This document shows positions 60,800-64,000 of a stretch of 64,000 nt of DNA, one piece after another (the first letter of the stretch is position 1; the number at the start of each line of letters is the position of its first letter). The DNA comes from Odontesthes bonariensis. Lineage: Eukaryota; Chordata; Actinopteri; Atheriniformes; Atherinopsidae. The notes under the pieces are model-generated. The model made no database searches and was not told the DNA's origin. It was given only the letters and a program-made list of their open reading frames with translations. The position numbers were made by a program, and so were the translations under genes. The stretch spans positions 27,256,536-27,320,535 of the forward strand of contig NC_134524.1 in assembly GCF_027942865.1 (NCBI RefSeq), read 5' to 3'.

Positions 60800-61673
60800 T
60801 ACCATACCATATCTATTTATATAGCACTTTAAAAACAAACAAACCTGGTTGACCAAAGTGCTGCACATCATAAGAACCCAAAGATAAAAACCATAAAATT
60901 TAATTAAAATCATCTAAAAAAACCCACAGTGCAATAAAAAACTGAATAAACAGTAAAATTAATGTCAGTCTATTTTTGCCTCCCTTCATATCAATGCGTT
61001 CAGCCACATAGCGATAGCCGCACCTGTTACGGTGTTTAGTGCTCAGAAGCAGGGGACTGCTCAGTCTGCACGGTTTACATAGCCCGTAGTGATACGAAGG
61101 GAGGCAAAAATAGCGCCAAGCGATTGTGAGGTCTGACTTTTTCTGGCGAATGATTTTGTGATGCAAATGTATTACTCTTTTGAACGCATATTGTTTTGAG
61201 AAGCAAAACGCTTTATTTTCGGGACCCTAGCCAACTAGCCTGGACTACCTTCGTCAACGCCAAAACGAGGCTGGAACTCGGCTCACAGGACGCAGAAGGG
61301 GGCAAGTCAATGTTCATAAATGATATTGCTAATATGGGATGTCATACAGTTTCATGTCAAAAGAGGTGAATTATCCCTTTAATCACCTCTCTGTCGGACT
61401 ACAGCATGCGCGTGTTCAAACGTACACACACCGTACACGGGCCAATCAGAGGGGGGTCCCGCCCTTCACTATCTCTGATTGGTTTAGACCATGATATGAG
61501 TCTAATGTGTGTCTGTTGTTGAACCACAGGGATAATTTCAGAGTCGCGTACTTTTTTTTTTCTTTCCCTCGAACGGGTGGTCGCACCGGTGCGACCTCAG
61601 ATTTTTTTTTTAGTTGCACCATTGAGAAAATAGGTCGCACGTGTGACCAAATCTGTCGCACTCTAGAGCCCTG
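60800..61673. mobile_element. Second insertion block inside the Tc1-like relic (composite)
   Basis: Starts with ACCATACCATATCTATTTAT ATAGCACTTT-type teleost repeat sequence. It then contains an inverted pair CTATTTTTGCCTCCCTTC (60970) and GAAGGGAGGCAAAAATAG (61094), a half copy of the TTAA MITE of ependymin copy 3 (61316-61382), and a hAT-like end reading CAGGGCTCTAGAGTGCGACA on the minus strand (61656-61675). Tc1-like sequence resumes right after. Individual boundaries are uncertain. Confidence 0.5.
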
Positions 61674-62218
61674 ACAGGTTTTTAGAGCAACATATGCTCC
61701 CATCCAGACGATAGCTTTTTCATTTTTTTTTTTTGGCATATTCCAGGAGGCAATACTAATAAACCACATACTACATCTAATACAACAGCAAGGTTTCCTG
61801 GTAGAAGAATCCGTGACCCATCACCAAAAGAATACATTTTGGCCCATCATTTAACACAACATACAACAAAGAAGATACAGAATTCTTGAGCAGCTAGAGT
61901 CATATCAGACAAGAATGGGACAACATTCCCCTCTGCCAAAGGTCCAGAGACTGGTCTCCACAGTTCCCAGATGTTTACAGACTGTTAATAAAAGAAGAGG
62001 AGATGCTACACAGTGGTAAACATGCCCCTGTCCTAACTGTGTTTATGACATTTGCACATTGTGTCATTTTGTTTTTATTTACGTTTAACAGTGTTCCTGT
62101 TGGGAATTGAGGTGTACATAAGGAAGTATGAATCAGATTTTTTTGGGGCCCCAATCACTGAATGCTAGACGCAGGCTCAACCAATCACATAGTGTATTCG
62201 AAGCCTATGATTAATAAT

Positions 62219-62400
62219 AGGGATGTCCTGATCTGATCACGTGATTAGAAATCGGGGTTGATCACGTGGTTTCAGACTCGATCAGAATCGGAAGTTATAT
62301 CAAGATCAGGGATAGCCTATCTATTAGTGTTGGACGGTATACCGATACTAGAAAGGTATCATGATACCCTGAAAAACGATGCGATACATTCTTTTTTTAG
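62219..62400. repeat. hAT-like terminal fragments
   Basis: TAGGGATGTCCTGATC (62219) and TAGTGTTGGACGGTATACCG (62325) resemble the ends of two abundant teleost hAT families. Partner ends are not confidently seen, although TAGGGATGTCCCGATC recurs at 63106. Confidence 0.5.
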
Positions 62401-62585
62401 TATTGATACTTCTCTCGAAATAACCTTCTGTGTCTGTGCAGCGAGCCGCGCCAAGTCTGTCATTCTCTAGTCACACTCCATGCACGCAGGGGCTAGTGGG
62501 CGTGCCAAACTTGCTTTCCTCCTCAGCTCGCGCACTCAGCAGGTGAGCAGTGAGTGAGGGAGAGAGGGAGAGAGTAACGCTACAG

Positions 62586-62812
62586 ATGGCGACAAGTTCG
62601 GAAGATCCTGCCGACCGTAAACAAAAAAGACGGGAGAAGCGAAATCTGGAATTATTTCGCTTACTTCGCAGATAGTGAGGGTAAGCCAACAGACACACTG
62701 AAGCCGGTGTGTAAGACATGCTACAAAGACTGCAGACGAAGGGAGGGAACACGTCTAACATGGCAAAGCACCTCGCTGACAGACATCCCCTGCTTTACAA
62801 AGAATTCAATTC
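62586..62812 (+). pseudogene. hAT transposase N-terminus with BED zinc finger (broken)
   Basis: The frame from 62586 reads MATSSEDPADRKQKRREK. After a shift it reads WNYFAYFADSEGKPTDTLKP then VCKTCYKDC, and after another shift SNMAKHLADRHPLLYKEF. The W.YF....C..C...H...H layout is a BED finger of hAT/ZBED transposases. At GAATTC it is cut by an AATTCAATTCAATT...TTTATATAGCGCC repeat, so only the finger survives. Confidence 0.7.
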
Positions 62813-62885
62813 AATTCAATTAATTTTTATTTATATAGCGCCAAATACAAAAAATGTCATCTCAAGGCACTTAGATAATAAAGTC
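62800..62885. repeat. Dispersed TTTATTTATATAGCGCC-type repeat
   Basis: An AATTC-rich lead followed by TTTTTATTTATATAGCGCCA and CTCAAGGCACTT, a widespread teleost repeat. It interrupts the BED-finger relic. Related patches occur near 12260 and 60810. Confidence 0.5.
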
Positions 62886-63105
62886 CAATTCAAGCCAATT
62901 GGAATTCAATTAATTGTAATCATAATAATAGTACTTTAAGTATAGTTAATAATATACTTAATAATAATAATTATGGTTAGCGAATGTGACTGAAATCACC
63001 ATTAGCCCTACATGAACAGCCCCTTTTTAATCGAGTGTATGAAACAACATTTTTTCCTCAATACTTGTCGAAGTAGCGACTGTAGGCTATTCTTACCATA
63101 GAGTA

Positions 63106-64000
63106 GGGATGTCCCGATCAGGTTTTTTTGCCCCAGAGTCCGAGTCATTTGATTTTGAGTATCTGCCGATTACGAGTCCCGATCCGATACTTCTACAGTA
63201 CATTAAAAAATTAAGAATGGCGAAGAAACAGATCCAGGATGTCCCTGATTTTTTATTTTATTGACTTATTTTATCATTTAACTAATTTAATTAGTTTTAT
63301 CGTTTTAAGTTTAATTCATTTAATCATTTAATCAATCAAGTAATAAACAAATTCTTCACATTGTAGTTTAGTGCAACAATGTCTAATATAAAAACGAGCA
63401 GCAGCTCAACTTGAAATACCTGGCAGGCATGTAAACAAATAAGCAAATAAAAGTGCCACAGTGTTATAAAGTAAGGCCAATAATGTGCTTTTCGTGACGT
63501 CACTTTGCTGCGTGCTGTAAAGCGCAGCAGAACACGGCAGCAGCTTGAAGCTGGGGGGCGCGAATGTCTGCACTGTGGAGGTATTTTAAAGTGGATGACA
63601 AAAACGTTGCAATTGCAAACTGTGAGATATGCAAACTGTGGATTTCAAGAAGTGGCAAGGACATGGCTAACATCCTTGATAAGTACAGGAACAGGCTCAA
63701 ACCTAACAAGGTAGAGATGTTGGTTTTCATCAAGAAAAACGTATATTTCCTTCTGTGAAGCCAGAGGAGGAGAGTAAGAATTAGGAGTGCAGTTCCGAAA
63801 AGCACATTACTGGCCTTACTTTAGAACAATGTGGCACTTTTATTTGCTTACATACCTGCCAGGTATTTCAAGTCAAGCTGCTGTTCGTTCTTATATTAGA
63901 CATTGTTGCAGTAAACTCCAATGTGAAGATTTTCTTTATTACTTGATTGTTCAAGCTACCTCACAGAAGTGCTCTGTTCATAAGTGTTAAATGATAAAAT
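63106..64000. mobile_element. hAT-type element with long internal inverted repeats and a BED-finger frame
   Basis: Starts with TAGGGATGTCCCGATCAGG. Arms of about 155 bp, at about 63330-63496 and 63797-63955, are inverted copies (ATTACTTGATTG, CCTGCCAGGTATTTCAAGT, GGCCTTACTTTA, CGAAAAGCACATTA on the right). Between them a plus-strand frame at 63564 reads MSALWRYFKVDDKNVAIANC then EICKLWISRSGKDMANI, a BED-finger start. The far end is outside the window or lost. Confidence 0.6.

Larger units (their letters stand above)
57508..62112 (+). mobile_element. Tc1-like element split by two blocks of later insertions
   Basis: Segments of one Tc1-like element are collinear: 57508-58129 (5' end to ...GAACACTTCCAGAAATGA), 60609-60799 (TTCTGCAAACACAGTCCACC through ...TTGACATTTCTTTTGGAAAT) and about 61674-62112 (GGTTTTTAGAGCAACATATG to the end AATTGAGGTGTA). 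The missing joins coincide with insertion boundaries at 58130-60608 and about 60800-61673. The transposase is broken by frameshifts. It lies in the otub1 intron. Confidence 0.75.

Overview
This is a vertebrate nuclear segment, almost certainly from a ray-finned (probably percomorph teleost) fish. Genes are split into short exons with GT-AG introns, three ependymin-family genes (a fish-expanded family) lie in tandem, and the non-coding DNA is full of teleost-type transposon debris (Tc1-like, hAT/BED, TTAA-flanked MITEs, L2/Rex-like LINE pieces, tRNA-type SINEs). The species cannot be named from the sequence. All exon coordinates were built by hand; splice phases close exactly in every gene model.

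Layout. (1) 2284-21570, minus: 12 coding exons of rasgrp2 (CalDAG-GEFI), from the start codon to the first part of the C1 domain; the 3' end lies to the left of the window and a likely non-coding first exon and TATA box lie at about 31.1-31.36 kb. Its introns hold a Tc1 relic, a TTAA MITE, LINE debris, a 679-bp inverted-repeat element, a 3.2-kb element with about 470-bp inverted arms, and a 588-bp element carrying a THAP-like finger. (2) 33319-40741, plus: complete 13-exon alpk1 (ADP-heptose sensor kinase), divergent from rasgrp2; a Tc1-like relic begins about 10 bp after its stop codon. (3) 43405-45280, 46324-48541 and 50168-52328, plus: three six-exon ependymin-like genes with the same intron phases. 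(4) 53887-55374, minus: two-exon cskmt (mettl12). (5) 56394-57414, minus: the last three coding exons of otub1. (6) 57.5-64 kb: the next otub1 intron, filled with nested transposons and including a degenerate 18S rRNA fragment.

The genes do not form one pathway. rasgrp2 is a Rap/Ras exchange factor, alpk1 a cytosolic innate sensor, the ependymins secreted glycoproteins, cskmt a mitochondrial methyltransferase and otub1 a deubiquitinase. RASGRP2, OTUB1 and CSKMT all lie on human 11q12-q13, so the flanks look like a conserved linkage block.

The most unusual structure is the four-level nest at 57.5-62.1 kb: Tc1-like > TAGC-TIR element > hAT (TSD GTCCGAAT) > hAT (TSD CAGCAGCG) > 18S rRNA fragment. 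Next is the 14.2-17.4 kb element, whose class I could not assign.
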